A stretch of DNA of 51,623 bases from contig NZ_PVTF01000027.1 in NCBI RefSeq assembly GCF_003002815.1, positions 1 to 51,623 of the forward strand, in the 5' to 3' direction. Source of the DNA: Umezawaea tangerina. GTDB taxonomy: Bacteria > Actinomycetota > Actinomycetes > Mycobacteriales > Pseudonocardiaceae. Position numbers and translations under genes: made by a program. Of the stretch, positions 30,320 through 43,499 are shown in pieces. Positions within the stretch are counted from its first letter, which is position 1. The number at the start of each line of letters is the position of its first letter. The notes beneath the pieces are model-generated. The model had not been told where the DNA came from. It did no database searches and saw nothing but the letters and a program-made list of their open reading frames with translations.

Positions 30320-31408
30320 ATGCCGCTGCACGCCCCGCGCCGCGCCGCACTGCGCGCCAAGCTCCGCGAACAGGACCTCGACGCCCTGCTGGTGACCGAC
30401 CTGCTCAACGTCCGCTACCTCACCGGGTTCACCGGGTCGAACGCGGCGCTGCTGGTGTCGGCCGGGTCGGAGGAGGAGTCGGTGTTCTGCACCGACGGGC
30501 GGTACCTGACCCAGTCGCAGGCGCAGGTGCCCGACCTGGAGCGCGTCGTCGACCGGCCGTGCGACCTCGTGCTGGCGGCGCGGGCGGGCCGGGACGGGGT
30601 CCGGCGGCTGGGGTTCGAGAGCGGGCACGTGACCGTGGACGGGCTCGACGGGATCGGGCGGGCCGCGGCCGGGGTGGAGCTGGCGCGCGCGCCGGGGCTC
30701 GTGGAGGAGCTGCGGGTGGTGAAGGACGACGCCGAGGTGGAGGCGCTGCGGATGGCGTGCGCGGCGGCGGACCGGGCGCTGGTGGACCTGATCGAGCACG
30801 GCGGCCTGCGGGCCGGGCGGACCGAGCGGGAGATCGGGCGCGAGCTGGAGAACCGGATGCTCGACCACGGGGCGGACGGGCCGTCGTTCGAGACGATCGT
30901 GGCGGTCGGCGCGAACTCGGCGATCCCGCACCACTCGCCGACCGACGCCGTCGCGAAGCCCGGCGACTTCGTGAAGCTGGACTTCGGCGCGCTGGTCGAC
31001 GGCTACCACTCCGACATGACGCGCACCCTCGTCCTCGGCCGGGCCGCGGACTGGCAGCGGGACCTGTACGAGCTGGTCGCGCGGTCGCAGGCGGCCGGTC
31101 GGGAGGCGCTCGGACCCGGTGTCGACGTGCGGGCGGTGGACGCCGCGTCGCGCCGCGTCATCGAGGACGCCGGGCACGGCGAGCGGTTCCTGCACGGGCT
31201 CGGCCACGGCGTCGGACTGCAGATCCACGAGGCTCCGGCGTTGTCGAAGTCGGGTGAAGGTACACTTTCCGCCGGTATGGCGGTCACCGTCGAGCCCGGC
31301 GTCTACCTGTCGGGAAAGGGCGGTGTCCGCATCGAGGACACGCTCGTGGTGCGTGGGAACGCGCCGGAGCTCCTCACCCTGACCACGAAGGAACTCGTGG
31401 TCGTCTAA
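30320..31408 (+). CDS. pepQ: M24B family Xaa-Pro aminopeptidase/dipeptidase
   Basis: 362 aa. ATG 30320 has GCGAGG just upstream. The N-terminal creatinase-like domain is followed by the pita-bread fold with five metal ligands: two Asp in [16 protein letters not shown], His in [14 protein letters not shown], Glu in TVEPGVYL and Glu in [10 protein letters not shown]. It removes residues next to proline during peptide turnover. It immediately precedes efp, whose product helps translate proline runs; the pairing is conserved. Confidence 0.92.
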   Translation: MPLHAPRRAALRAKLREQDLDALLVTDLLNVRYLTGFTGSNAALLVSAGSEEESVFCTDGRYLTQSQAQVPDLERVVDRPCDLVLAARAGRDGVRRLGFESGHVTVDGLDGIGRAAAGVELARAPGLVEELRVVKDDAEVEALRMACAAADRALVDLIEHGGLRAGRTEREIGRELENRMLDHGADGPSFETIVAVGANSAIPHHSPTDAVAKPGDFVKLDFGALVDGYHSDMTRTLVLGRAADWQRDLYELVARSQAAGREALGPGVDVRAVDAASRRVIEDAGHGERFLHGLGHGVGLQIHEAPALSKSGEGTLSAGMAVTVEPGVYLSGKGGVRIEDTLVVRGNAPELLTLTTKELVVV

Positions 31409-31458
31409 GCGCCCGCCTCGCCGGGCTTGCCCCTCGGACAACAGGAGAGACCACCACC

Positions 31459-32022
31459 GTGGCCACGACCAACGACCTGAAGAACGGCCTGGTGCTGAAC
31501 CTCGACGGCCAGCTGTGGACCGTCACCGCGTTCCAGCACGTCAAGCCGGGCAAGGGTGGTGCCTTCGTGCGCACCACGTTGAAGCACGTCCTGTCCGGCA
31601 AGGTCGTGGACAAGACCTTCAACGCGGGCACGAAGGTCGAGACGGCCACCGTGGACAAGCGGACGATGACGTTCCTCTACAAGGACGGCAACGACTTCGT
31701 CTTCATGGACAGCGACACCTTCGACCAGATCACCGTGCCCGGCGAGACCGTGTCGGACGCGGCGGGCTACATGCTGGAGAACCAGGAGGCCATGGTCGCG
31801 ACCCACGAGGGCGTGCCGCTCTTCGTGGAGCTCCCGACCTCGGTCGAGCTGCTGATCGAGCACACCGACCCCGGCCTGCAGGGCGACCGCTCCACCGGCG
31901 GCACCAAGCTCGCCAAGCTGGAGACCGGTGCCGAGATCCAGGTGCCGCTGTTCGTCACCACGGGCGAGAAGGTCAAGGTCGACACCCGCGACGGTCGCTA
32001 CCTCGGCCGTGTGAACAGCTGA
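31459..32022 (+). CDS. efp: Translation elongation factor P
   Basis: 187 aa, GTG start with ACAGGAGAG upstream. Three beta-barrel domains. The loop that reaches the peptidyl transferase centre is [13 protein letters not shown] with the tip lysine K32. The C-terminal [17 protein letters not shown] is the family ending. It relieves stalling at polyproline. No modification enzyme (EpmA, EarP) is in the window, consistent with the PGKGGA loop of species with unmodified or differently modified EF-P. nusB starts 1 bp after the stop. Confidence 0.96.
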   Translation: MATTNDLKNGLVLNLDGQLWTVTAFQHVKPGKGGAFVRTTLKHVLSGKVVDKTFNAGTKVETATVDKRTMTFLYKDGNDFVFMDSDTFDQITVPGETVSDAAGYMLENQEAMVATHEGVPLFVELPTSVELLIEHTDPGLQGDRSTGGTKLAKLETGAEIQVPLFVTTGEKVKVDTRDGRYLGRVNS

Positions 32023-32023
32023 C

Positions 32024-32443
32024 ATGGGCGCACGCAGCAAGGCCCGGAAACGCGCGGTCGACATCCTCTTCGAGGCGGACCTGCGCGGCCAGGACCCGGT
32101 GACGCTGGTCGCCGGGCGGATCGGGTCGGTCGACGTGCCGCCGGTGAACGACTACACGGTGACGCTCGTCGAGGGCGTGACCGCGCACCAGGCGCGGATC
32201 GACGACCTGATCTCGGAGCACGCCGAGGGCTGGACGTTGCAGCGGATGCCCGCGGTCGACCGCGCGGTGCTGCGGATCGGCCTCTACGAGCTGCTGTGGG
32301 CGACGGACGTGCCGGACGCGGTCGCGATCGACGAAGCGATCGAGCTGGCCAAGGGCCTGTCCACGGACGACTCGCCGCGGTTCGTCAACGGCGTGCTCGG
32401 CCGGATCGCGGTCATCGCGGACCAGTTGCGCGCCGTCCTGTAG
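32024..32443 (+). CDS. nusB: Transcription antitermination factor NusB
   Basis: 139 aa all-helical protein: SKARKRAVDILFEADLRGQ, AVDRAVLRIGLYELLW, AIDEAIELAKGLSTDDSPRF and VNGVLGRIA are family signatures. It binds boxA RNA with NusE (S10) for rRNA antitermination. It ends the pepQ-efp-nusB run, closed by a strong hairpin. Confidence 0.95.
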   Translation: MGARSKARKRAVDILFEADLRGQDPVTLVAGRIGSVDVPPVNDYTVTLVEGVTAHQARIDDLISEHAEGWTLQRMPAVDRAVLRIGLYELLWATDVPDAVAIDEAIELAKGLSTDDSPRFVNGVLGRIAVIADQLRAVL

Positions 32444-32456
32444 GAGCACTGGCAAG

Positions 32457-32500
32457 ACCGGCTAAGGCCACCTCGGGGAACCGGGGTGGCCTTAGCCGGT
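32457..32500. terminator. Bidirectional terminator between nusB and bldD
   Basis: Arms 32457-32472 and 32485-32500 pair perfectly over 16 bp around a 12-nt loop. It lies exactly between the convergent nusB and bldD stops and can serve both. Confidence 0.8.
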
Positions 32501-32989
32501 TCAGTCCTCCTTGGCCGGACGGGCCTCGGGGGGGAGCACACCCCAGTCGATGAGCTGCTCGGTGAGCTCGCCGGGGGTCATGTCGTAGATGATCGCCAGC
32601 GAACGCAGGTCCTCGGTGCGGATCGAGAGCACCTTGCCGTTGTAGTCGCCGCGCTGGCTCTGGATGGTCGCGGCGTAGCGCGCCAGCGGCCCGACCTTCT
32701 CCGCCGGTAGCTGTTGCAGCCGTTCGAGGTTGATCACGATCTTGGTGGCGGGCTCCGCGCCCGAGGGCACTCGGCCTTCCGGCAGCAGCTCGGCCACCGG
32801 GACCCCGTAGAAGTCGGCCAGCTCGGCCAGCTTCTGCACGGTCACGGCTCGGTCGCCACGCTCGTACGAGCCGACGACCACGGCCTTCCAGCGACCGCCG
32901 GACTTCTGCTCGACGCCGTGCAGGGACAAACCCTGCTGCTGCCGGATCGCGCGGAGCTTGGCCCCCAACGCCTTGGCGTAGTCGCCCAT
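32501..32989 (-). CDS. bldD: Developmental master regulator BldD, c-di-GMP responsive
   Basis: 162 aa. The N-terminal XRE-type helix-turn-helix covers residues 5-70 (LGAKLRAIRQQQGLSLHGVE, VGSYERGDRAVTV). The C-terminal domain carries the cyclic-di-GMP signature: R113-G-D115, eight residues, then R124-x-x-D127, the spacing known for Streptomyces BldD. A c-di-GMP tetramer bridges two BldD chains and allows repression of sporulation genes. A close match to the BldD box lies 65 bp upstream, pointing to autoregulation as in Streptomyces. It suggests a sporulating or mycelial actinomycete. Confidence 0.95.
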   Translation of the reverse strand: MGDYAKALGAKLRAIRQQQGLSLHGVEQKSGGRWKAVVVGSYERGDRAVTVQKLAELADFYGVPVAELLPEGRVPSGAEPATKIVINLERLQQLPAEKVGPLARYAATIQSQRGDYNGKVLSIRTEDLRSLAIIYDMTPGELTEQLIDWGVLPPEARPAKED

Positions 32990-33053
32990 ATGGCGGTTCT
33001 CCGTTCATTCGCCCCGTCAGCCGGTAGGGGACTGGGCCGGGGAGGTCAGACTC

Positions 33054-33068
33054 AATACGCAGAGTAAT
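33054..33068 (-). promoter_or_regulatory. BldD-box-like operator upstream of bldD
   Basis: On the minus strand the 15 bases ATTACTCTGCGTATT match the published palindrome NTNACNCWGNGTNAN at every fixed position but one (the last A is T). It is in the bldD promoter region, 65 bp before the start codon. Confidence 0.6.
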
Positions 33069-33202
33069 GATTGCTCTCCGTGGTCGCCAGGTCAAGCTGA
33101 TCTCGTCGGCTCGTGGGGGCGAGAGCCTCGACACCACTCGTAAGGTGGGCGCTCCGTGCCTGATACCGTGCAGGTCAGCCCGGTCGAAGCCGGGTGTCCG
33201 AC

Positions 33203-33243
33203 GTCCTTTAAGGACCCGTCCCGTGAGGCGGGGAAGGAGGTCC
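33203..33243 (+). promoter_or_regulatory. PyrR-binding leader and translational attenuator
   Basis: A hairpin CCCG (33215-33218)/CGGG (33229-33232) presents TCCCGTGAGGC, which fits the PyrR-binding loop UCCNGNGAGGY. A palindrome GTCCTTTAAGGAC (33203-33215) overlaps it, and GGACC (33212-33216) can pair with GGTCC (33239-33243), the latter overlapping the perfect ribosome site AAGGAGGT of pyrR. The arrangement fits translational control by PyrR with UMP, as proposed for mycobacteria. No T-run exists, so a transcription terminator mechanism is unlikely. Confidence 0.75.
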
Positions 33244-33247
33244 AACC

Positions 33248-33820
33248 GTGGCGCCACGTCAACGTGGTGCGACGGATCCGGCTGGAGAGCGCGAGCTTCT
33301 CTCGGCCGGTGACGTCGCACGCACTGTCGCCCGAATGGCCCATCAGATCATCGAGAAGACCGCTCTTGATGCACCGAGCGCACCCGCAGTAGTCCTGATG
33401 GGCATACCGAGTCGGGGGGCACCCCTGGCCCGGCGACTGGCCCTCAAGATCGCGGAGTTCAGCGGCGTCGAGGTGCCCACGGGCACCCTGGACGTGACCC
33501 TCTACCGCGATGACCTGCGGCGGGGCCCGACCCGGCCGCTGGAGACCACCGCACTGCCCGAAGGCGGGATCGACGACCGCCTGGTGGTGCTCGTGGACGA
33601 CGTCCTCTTCTCCGGCCGCACCATCCGCGCCGCCCTCGACGCCCTGCGCGACCACGGCCGCCCCCGCGCGGTCCAGCTGGCCGTGCTCGTCGACCGCGGC
33701 CACCGCGAGCTGCCGATCCGCGCGGACTACGTTGGCAAGAACGTGCCAACCGCGCGCACCGAGGACGTGGCGGTCCTGCTGGTCGAGTTCGACCAGCGCG
33801 ACGGAGTGGTGCTGAAGTGA
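33248..33820 (+). CDS. pyrR: PyrR, pyrimidine operon regulator and uracil phosphoribosyltransferase
   Basis: 190 aa, GTG start behind a full AAGGAGGT ribosome site. The PRPP loop [21 protein letters not shown] and the RNA-binding-side segment [16 protein letters not shown] are typical of PyrR. It binds the leader RNA when UMP is high and shuts down the operon. Its stop overlaps the pyrB GTG. Confidence 0.94.
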   Translation: MAPRQRGATDPAGERELLSAGDVARTVARMAHQIIEKTALDAPSAPAVVLMGIPSRGAPLARRLALKIAEFSGVEVPTGTLDVTLYRDDLRRGPTRPLETTALPEGGIDDRLVVLVDDVLFSGRTIRAALDALRDHGRPRAVQLAVLVDRGHRELPIRADYVGKNVPTARTEDVAVLLVEFDQRDGVVLK

Positions 33821-34749
33821 GGCACCTGCTCTCGACGGAGGGGCTCGACCGGGCGACCGCCACGTCGATCCTCGACACGGCCGACAACCTCAAGCGCGCG
33901 CTGCTCGGCCGGGAGGTCCGCAAGCTCCCGACGCTGCGCGGCCGCACCGTCATCACCCTGTTCTACGAGAACTCCACCCGCACCAGGGTCTCCTTCGAGA
34001 TCGCCGGGAAGTGGATGAGCGCGGACGTGGTCAACGTGTCCGCGGGCGGGTCGAGCGTCAGCAAGGGGGAGTCCCTCCGGGACACCGCGCTGACGCTGGC
34101 CGCCGCGGGCGCGGACTGCGTGGTCGTCCGGCACCCCGCCTCCGGCGCGGCGCACCGGCTCGCGGGCTGGCTCGCCGAGGCGGGCACGTCCGTGGTCAAC
34201 GCGGGCGACGGGATGCACGAGCACCCGACGCAGGCCCTGCTCGACGCGGCCACTCTGCGCGAACGGCTCGGGTCCGTGGAGGGCCGCCGGATCGGGATCG
34301 TCGGCGACGTCCTGCACAGCCGGGTCGTCCGGTCGAACGTGCACCTGCTCGCCACGCTCGGTGCCGACGTGGTGCTGGTCGCCCCGCCGACGCTGCTGCC
34401 CGTGGGCGTGCAGAACTGGCCGGTGACGGTGTCGCACGAACTGGACGCCGAACTGCCCAGCCTGGACGCGGTCATGCTGCTGCGCGTTCAAGCCGAGCGG
34501 ATGCACGGCGGGTTCTTCCCGTCGGCCCGCGAGTACTCGATCGCGTACGGCCTCAACGAGAACCGCCTCGGCCTCATGCCCGAGCACGCCGTCGTGCTGC
34601 ACCCCGGTCCGATGCTCCGCGGGATGGAGATCGCCTCGGCGGTCGCCGACTCCCCGCGCGCGGCCATCACCGACCAGGTGCGCAACGGCGTCCACCTGCG
34701 CATGGCGGTCCTCTACCACCTGCTTGCCCATGAGGAGGAAGCTTCGTGA
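33817..34749 (+). CDS. pyrB: Aspartate carbamoyltransferase, catalytic subunit
   Basis: 310 aa. Carbamoyl-phosphate site [21 protein letters not shown], the 80s-loop [15 protein letters not shown], and aspartate-side motifs [26 protein letters not shown] and [11 protein letters not shown]. No regulatory subunit PyrI is present, as usual in Actinobacteria, where PyrB often associates with PyrC. It overlaps pyrC by 4 bp. Confidence 0.96.
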   Translation: MRHLLSTEGLDRATATSILDTADNLKRALLGREVRKLPTLRGRTVITLFYENSTRTRVSFEIAGKWMSADVVNVSAGGSSVSKGESLRDTALTLAAAGADCVVVRHPASGAAHRLAGWLAEAGTSVVNAGDGMHEHPTQALLDAATLRERLGSVEGRRIGIVGDVLHSRVVRSNVHLLATLGADVVLVAPPTLLPVGVQNWPVTVSHELDAELPSLDAVMLLRVQAERMHGGFFPSAREYSIAYGLNENRLGLMPEHAVVLHPGPMLRGMEIASAVADSPRAAITDQVRNGVHLRMAVLYHLLAHEEEAS

Positions 34750-36059
34750 GCGCGCTCGCGAGCGAACCGAGAACCCCGGACACCTTGCTGCTGCGCAACG
34801 TCCGCCCCTACGGCGAGGGCGACCCGGTCGACGTGCTGGTCCGCCACGGCGTCATCGCCGAGATCGGCGCGGTCACCGCGGACGGCGTGGAGACCGTCGA
34901 GGGGAACGGCGCGGTGCTGCTGCCCGGTTTCGTCGACCTGCACACGCACCTGCGCGAGCCCGGCCGCGAGGACACCGAGACCGTCGAGACCGGGTCCAGG
35001 GCCGCCGCGCTCGGCGGGTACACCGCCGTGTTCGCCATGGCCAACACGGACCCGGTCGCCGACAACGCGGTGGTCGTGGAGCACGTGTGGCGCCGCGGCC
35101 GCGAGGTCGGGCTGGTGGACGTGCACCCGGTCGGCGCGGTCACCGTCGGCCTCAAGGGCGAGAAGCTCGCCGAGCTGGGCACGATGGCCAAGTCCGCGGC
35201 GAACGTCCGGGTGTTCTCCGACGACGGCCACTGCGTGCACGACCCGCTGGTCATGCGCCGTGCCCTGGAGTACTCCAAGGCGCTGGACGTGGTCGTCGCC
35301 CAGCACGCCGAGGAGCCCCGGCTCACCGTCGGCGCCCAGGCGCACGAGGGCGAGCAGGCCGCGCGGCTCGGCCTGCAGGGCTGGCCCGCCGCCGCCGAGG
35401 AGTCGATCGTCGCGCGGGACTGCCTGCTCGCGCTGCACGCCGAGGCCAGGCTGCACGTCTGCCACGTGTCGACCACCGGCACGGCGGACGTGCTGAAGTG
35501 GGCCAAGGCGCGGGGCACGAAGGTGTCCGCCGAGGTCACCCCGCACCACCTGCTGCTGACCGACGACCGGCTGAGCACCTACGACCCGGTCAACAAGGTC
35601 AACCCGCCGCTGCGCACGAACGCCGACGTCGAGGCGCTGCGCCGGGCGCTGGCCGAGGGCGTCATCGACTGCGTCGCCACCGACCACGCCCCGCACGCCG
35701 TGCAGGACAAGGACTGCGAGTGGTCCGCCGCCCGCCCCGGCATGCTCGGTCTGCAGACCGCGCTGTCCGTGGTCGTCGAGGCCATGGTCCGCACCGGCCT
35801 GCTGGACTGGCGCGGTGTCGCACGGGTCATGAGCGAGCGGCCCGCCGAGATCGCCGGGCTGCCCGACCACGGCCGTCCGATCGAGGTCGGCGAACCGGCG
35901 AACCTGGTGCTGGTCGACCCGGACGCCACCTGGACCGTGCGCGGCGCCGAGCTGGCGAGCGTCGCGGGCAACACCCCGTTCGAGGGCATGGAGCTGCCGG
36001 GCGTCGTGACGACCACCCTGCTGCGCGGCCGGGTCACGGCGGGGAGGATTCCGGCATGA
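34746..36059 (+). CDS. pyrC: Dihydroorotase
   Basis: 437 aa, type I (class I) dihydroorotase. Zn ligands: [14 protein letters not shown], the Lys in [11 protein letters not shown] likely carboxylated, histidines in [13 protein letters not shown], and Asp in [10 protein letters not shown]. It closes carbamoyl aspartate to dihydroorotate. Translational coupling to pyrB suggests a complex with it. It overlaps the next gene by 4 bp. Confidence 0.96.
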   Translation: MSALASEPRTPDTLLLRNVRPYGEGDPVDVLVRHGVIAEIGAVTADGVETVEGNGAVLLPGFVDLHTHLREPGREDTETVETGSRAAALGGYTAVFAMANTDPVADNAVVVEHVWRRGREVGLVDVHPVGAVTVGLKGEKLAELGTMAKSAANVRVFSDDGHCVHDPLVMRRALEYSKALDVVVAQHAEEPRLTVGAQAHEGEQAARLGLQGWPAAAEESIVARDCLLALHAEARLHVCHVSTTGTADVLKWAKARGTKVSAEVTPHHLLLTDDRLSTYDPVNKVNPPLRTNADVEALRRALAEGVIDCVATDHAPHAVQDKDCEWSAARPGMLGLQTALSVVVEAMVRTGLLDWRGVARVMSERPAEIAGLPDHGRPIEVGEPANLVLVDPDATWTVRGAELASVAGNTPFEGMELPGVVTTTLLRGRVTAGRIPA

Positions 36060-36559
36060 CCAGGGTTCTGCTCTCGCTGGCGGTGCTGGCGTTCTTCGCG
36101 CTCTGCCTCTACGGCATGTGGCACGGCTGGCAGCGCCGCGCGCGCCGCCAGGCGGCCGTGCTCGCCGACTTCCCGGCCGTGCCCACCGACACCGGTGCGG
36201 TGCTGCTGGAGACGACCGGCCAGTACATCGGCACGACCATCGGCGACAACTGGCAGGACCGGGTCGCGGTCGGCGACATCGGCCACCGCGCCGAGGCCGA
36301 GCTGCGGCTGACCGACCGGGGCGTGCTCATCGAGCGCGCGGGCGCGTCGGCGATGTGGATCCCCAAGGGGGAGATCAGCTCCGCCCGCACCGACCGCGGT
36401 CTCGCGGGCAAGGTGATGACCAAGGACGGCCTGCTGGTCGTGCGGTGGCACCTGGGCGAGCAGCTGGTGGACACCGGTTTCCGCGGTGACGACAAGGACG
36501 TGTACGAGCAGTGGGTCGAGGCGCTCAACGCCGACGCCAAGGGAGGCACGACGACGTGA
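36056..36559 (+). CDS. Membrane-anchored PH-like protein between pyrC and carA
   Basis: 167 aa. One N-terminal transmembrane helix ([18 protein letters not shown]) is followed by a basic RRARRQ and a beta-rich domain with [37 protein letters not shown] and [18 protein letters not shown], resembling PH-like transporters of this locus. The place is conserved in Actinobacteria (the mycobacterial pyr operon has a comparable membrane gene there). It overlaps both neighbours by 4 bp, so it is translated in step with the pyrimidine enzymes, but its role is unknown. Confidence 0.75.
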   Translation: MTRVLLSLAVLAFFALCLYGMWHGWQRRARRQAAVLADFPAVPTDTGAVLLETTGQYIGTTIGDNWQDRVAVGDIGHRAEAELRLTDRGVLIERAGASAMWIPKGEISSARTDRGLAGKVMTKDGLLVVRWHLGEQLVDTGFRGDDKDVYEQWVEALNADAKGGTTT

Positions 36560-37694
36560 CGAAGGCAGCACTGGTCCTCGAAGACGGCCGCGTGTTCCGC
36601 GGCGAGGCCTACGGCGCACTGGGCGAGAGCCTGGGCGAGGTCGTGTTCTCCACCGGGATGACCGGGTACCAGGAGACGCTGACCGACCCGTCCTACCACC
36701 GCCAGATCGTGGTGCAGACCGCGCCGCAGATCGGCAACACCGGCTGGAACGACGAGGACGACGAGTCCTCGCGCATCTGGGTCGCGGGCTACGTCGTGCG
36801 CGACCCCTCCCGCAAGCCGTCGAACTGGCGCTCGGTCCGCGGCCTCGACGAGGAGCTGGTCCGCCAGCGCGTCGTGGGCATCGCGGGCGTGGACACCCGG
36901 ATGCTGACCCGCCACCTGCGCGAGCAGGGCGCGATGCGCGCGGGCGTCTTCTCCGGCGACGCGCTGGACAGCGACGAGGTCCTGGTGGGCCGCGTGCTGG
37001 ACAGCCCGCCGATGAAGGGCTCCGACCTCGCGGGCGACGTCACCACGGCGGAGTCCTACGTGGTCCCCGCGGTCGGCGAGCGGCGCTTCCGCGTGGCCGC
37101 GCTGGACCTCGGCATCAAGTCGAACACCCCGCGGATGATGGCGGCGCGCGGCATCGAGGTGCACGTGCTGCCGCTGACGTCCACCGTGGACGACCTGCTC
37201 GCGGTCGAGGCCGACGGCGTGTTCCTGTCCAACGGTCCGGGCGACCCGGCGACCCAGACGCACGCCGTCGCGCTGACGAGGTCGGTGCTGGAGCGGCGGA
37301 TCCCGCTGTTCGGCATCTGCTTCGGCAACCAGATCCTGGGCCGCGCGCTGGGCCGAGACACCTACAAGATGCGCTACGGCCACCGCGGCATCAACATCCC
37401 GGTGATCGACGTGAGGACCGGCAAGGTCGCCATCACCGCGCAGAACCACGGGTTCGCGCTGGCGGGCGAGCCGGGGGAGGAGTTCTCCTCCGACTTCGGC
37501 CGCGTCCTGCTGAGCCACTACTGCCCCAACGACGACACCATCGAGGGCGTCCGCGCGCTCGACGTGCCCGCGTTCAGCGTGCAGTACCACCCCGAAGCGG
37601 CGGCCGGTCCGCACGACGCCGCCCCGCTGTTCGACGAGTTCTGCGATCTGATGTCCGGCTCCGCCGGGGGACACCTGAAGAGCGAGGCCCGCTG

Positions 37695-37695
<1 letters not shown>
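36556..37695 (+). CDS. carA: Carbamoyl-phosphate synthase, small (glutaminase) subunit
   Basis: 379 aa, GTG start. The N-terminal domain ([32 protein letters not shown]) is followed by a class I glutamine amidotransferase domain with nucleophile Cys in [15 protein letters not shown] and the His/Glu pair in [13 protein letters not shown]. It supplies ammonia to CarB. Its stop shares one base with the carB start codon. Confidence 0.97.
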
Positions 37696-40996
<3,301 letters not shown>

Positions 40997-41000
<4 letters not shown>

Positions 41001-41812
41001 GCTTCGGTGCCAGGCTGGCGAAAGCGGTCGCCGAGCGCGGCCCCCTGTGCGTGGGCATCGACCCGCATCCGGGGCTGCTGCGCGACTGGGGGCTGCCGCA
41101 GGACGTGTCCGGTGTGGAGCGGTTCGCGCTGACGTGCGTCGAGGCGCTGGGCGGACAGGTGGCCGTCGTCAAGCCGCAGTCGGCGTTCTTCGAGGCACAC
41201 GGCTCGAAGGGCGTGGCGGTGCTGGAGCGCGTGATCGCCGGTCTGCGCGAGGCGGACACGCTGGTGCTGGTGGACGCCAAGCGCGGTGACATCGGGTCCA
41301 CGATGGCCGCCTACGCGGCCGCCTACCTCGCGGACGGCTCGCCGCTCGCGGGCGACGCCGTGACGGTCTCGCCGTTCCTCGGCTTCGGGTCGCTCGACCC
41401 GGCCGTGGAGGCGGCCCGCGCGAGCGGCCGGGGCGTCTTCGTGCTCGCCCGGACGTCCAACCCGGAGGGTGCGACCGTGCAGCACGCGGTCCTGCCCGAC
41501 GGGCGCACGGTGGCGCAGTCGGTCGTGGACAGCGCGGCCGCGGCGAACGCGGGCGCCGAGCCGCTGGGCGACGTCGGCCTGGTGATCGGGGCGACGCTGG
41601 CGACCCTGGACGTCGACCTGTCCGACCTGAACGGTCCGGTGCTCGCGCCGGGCTTCGGCGCGCAGGGGGCCACCGCGGCCGACCTGCGCGGTCTGTTCGG
41701 GCCCGATCTGCGCGGCGTGCTGCCCGCGTCCTCGCGCGACGTGCTGCGGCACGGCCCCGACGTGGCCTCCCTGCGGGCCGCTGCGCTGCGCGTGCGCGAC
41801 GAGGTGGCCTGA
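40997..41812 (+). CDS. pyrF: Orotidine 5'-phosphate decarboxylase, long actinobacterial type
   Basis: 271 aa, GTG overlapping the carB stop. [15 protein letters not shown] and [16 protein letters not shown] bind OMP, and the catalytic Lys-Asp network is in [17 protein letters not shown]. It is the longer type 2 family. It converts OMP to UMP and ends the pyr operon; pyrD and pyrE are not in the window. Confidence 0.95.
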
Positions 41813-41818
41813 CCCCTC

Positions 41819-41880
41819 GAAACGGCCGTCGGGGCCGTCCTGCGGGCCCTGGACGGCCGCAGGGCGGCCCTGACCGTTTC
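41819..41880 (+). terminator. Nested hairpin terminator after pyrF
   Basis: An outer stem GAAACGG (41819-41825)/CCGTTTC (41874-41880) encloses an inner perfect stem GGCCGTCC (41833-41840)/GGACGGCC (41851-41858). It lies 6 bp after the pyrF stop and probably ends the pyrimidine operon. Confidence 0.65.
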
Positions 41881-42221
41881 CCGACACGCTTGCGGTGTCC
41901 GCTCACCTGGGCAAACGTTCCCTGGTACGGTCCACGCCACCGGCGGCTCTACCGCCCGAGGTGCGCATACCACACAGGTCGTGGTCATCGCGTTCCCGGA
42001 GGCGGTGACAGGACCGTCGGTGCGAGTTGGTACTACTACCCCTCGCCGCGCACCAACTGATCGCTGTAAAGCTCAACCCCGACTGGGTTGGGGCCGAAGT
42101 TGAAAGCAAGGGTCTTAGCAAAACCCATCGACTTCCGGACCCGCGTTGTACCCAGGCAATTGCAGTCGGTACGGTCGCGGCACAGATCCCTGAATTAAAT
42201 TCCCACACCACGGAGGAAATC
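41881..42221 (+). promoter_or_regulatory. Long non-coding leader region of mihF
   Basis: About 340 bases without a convincing gene, clearly less GC-rich than the surroundings, especially near CTGAATTAAATTCCC just before the ribosome site. It contains small stems, for example CAACCC (42074-42079)/GGGTTG (42085-42090). It probably holds the promoter and a long 5' untranslated leader of mihF. No known riboswitch is recognised. Confidence 0.5.
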
Positions 42222-42539
42222 GTGGCCCTTCCCCAGCTTACCGAGGAGCAGCGGGCCGCAGCGCTGGAGAAGGCTGCTGCCGCTCGTCGCGTTCGGGCTG
42301 AGCTCAAGGAGCGCCTCAAGCGTGGCGGCACGAACCTGACCGATGTGCTCAAGGCCGCCGAGAGCGACGAGATCCTGGGCAAGATGAAGGTGTCCGCGTT
42401 GCTCGAGGCCCTTCCGGGCGTCGGCAAGGTTCGTGCGGCACAGATCATGGAGCGGCTTGAGATCGCTACCAGCCGTCGTCTGCGTGGCCTGGGCGACCGT
42501 CAGCGCAAGGCGCTGCTCGCCGAGTTCAGCAGCGAGTGA
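42222..42539 (+). CDS. mihF: Integration host factor, actinobacterial type (mIHF)
   Basis: 105 aa. GTG with GGAGG six bases upstream. All-helical: [20 protein letters not shown], then the helix-two turns-helix DNA-binding part [20 protein letters not shown] and [18 protein letters not shown]. It is an essential nucleoid protein unrelated to enterobacterial IHF and supports phage L5-type integration and chromosome folding. It is coupled to gmk by a GTGA overlap, as in mycobacteria and streptomycetes. Confidence 0.96.
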   Translation: MALPQLTEEQRAAALEKAAAARRVRAELKERLKRGGTNLTDVLKAAESDEILGKMKVSALLEALPGVGKVRAAQIMERLEIATSRRLRGLGDRQRKALLAEFSSE

Positions 42540-43141
42540 GTAGTGGCACCGAGGCGGGGTCGGGCTCATCTGCCCGGCCCCGCCTCACCGTACTTTCCGG
42601 CCCCTCCGGCGTGGGCAAGTCCAGCGTGCTGGCCGAGCTGCGCCGCCAGGGACCGGTGAACGTGCACTTCAGCGTCTCGGTGACCACCAGGAAGCCGAGG
42701 CCGGGCGAGGTCGACGGGCAGCACTACCACTTCGTCGACCGCGTCGAGTTCGACCGGATGGCCGCCGCGGGCGAGTTCCTGGAGCACGCCGAGTTCGCGG
42801 GCAACCGCTACGGCACCCCCAGGGGCCCCGTGCTGCGGGCCCTGGAGTCCGGGCTGCCGTCGCTGCTGGAGATCGAGCTGCAGGGCGCGCGCCAGGTCAG
42901 GGCCGCGATGCCGGAGGCCCAGCTGGTGATGCTGGCGCCCCCGTCGTGGGACCACCTGGTCGAACGCCTGGTCGGCCGCGGCACCGAGGACCCCGACGTG
43001 ATCGAGCGCCGTCTCGAGATCGCCAGGGAGGAGATGGCGGCCGAGAAGGAGTTCGACGAGGTCGTCGTGAACGCCGACGTGCGCTCGGCGGCCCGCGATT
43101 TGCTAAACTTGGTGGTCGGCCCGCAGCCCGAGGTGCGATAG
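42536..43141 (+). CDS. gmk: Guanylate kinase
   Basis: 201 aa. P-loop [19 protein letters not shown]-binding [23 protein letters not shown] and [16 protein letters not shown], and Walker B-like [13 protein letters not shown]. It phosphorylates GMP to GDP. Its start overlaps mihF; rpoZ follows after 79 bp. Confidence 0.96.
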   Translation: MSSGTEAGSGSSARPRLTVLSGPSGVGKSSVLAELRRQGPVNVHFSVSVTTRKPRPGEVDGQHYHFVDRVEFDRMAAAGEFLEHAEFAGNRYGTPRGPVLRALESGLPSLLEIELQGARQVRAAMPEAQLVMLAPPSWDHLVERLVGRGTEDPDVIERRLEIAREEMAAEKEFDEVVVNADVRSAARDLLNLVVGPQPEVR

Positions 43142-43220
43142 CCGGACCTCCGGCTTGACGATGATCTTGAGTGGCGCGGGACGACCCCAGCCGATACACG
43201 AACCGCAGGAGCGTTGACGA

Positions 43221-43499
43221 GTGACCACGCACACCGAGCTGGGCCAGCTGACGGGTTCGCCCGAGGGCATCACCAACCCGCCCATCGACGACCTGCTCGA
43301 GCAGGTCAGCTCGAAGTACGCGCTGGTGATCTACGCGGCCAAGCGCGCCCGCCAGATCAACGACTACTACGCCCAGCTGGGCGAGGGCCTGCTCGAGTAC
43401 GTGGGCCCGCTCGTCGAGCCGGGCCCACGCGAGAAGCCCCTCTCCATCGCGCTGCGGGAGATCCACGCGGGTCTGCTCGAGCACACCGAGGGCGAGTGA
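43221..43499 (+). CDS. rpoZ: RNA polymerase omega subunit
   Basis: 92 aa, GTG with AGGAG nine bases upstream. [20 protein letters not shown] and [19 protein letters not shown] are the omega signature. It helps assemble the beta-prime subunit. The stop overlaps the coaBC start by 4 bp. Confidence 0.95.
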   Translation: MTTHTELGQLTGSPEGITNPPIDDLLEQVSSKYALVIYAAKRARQINDYYAQLGEGLLEYVGPLVEPGPREKPLSIALREIHAGLLEHTEGE

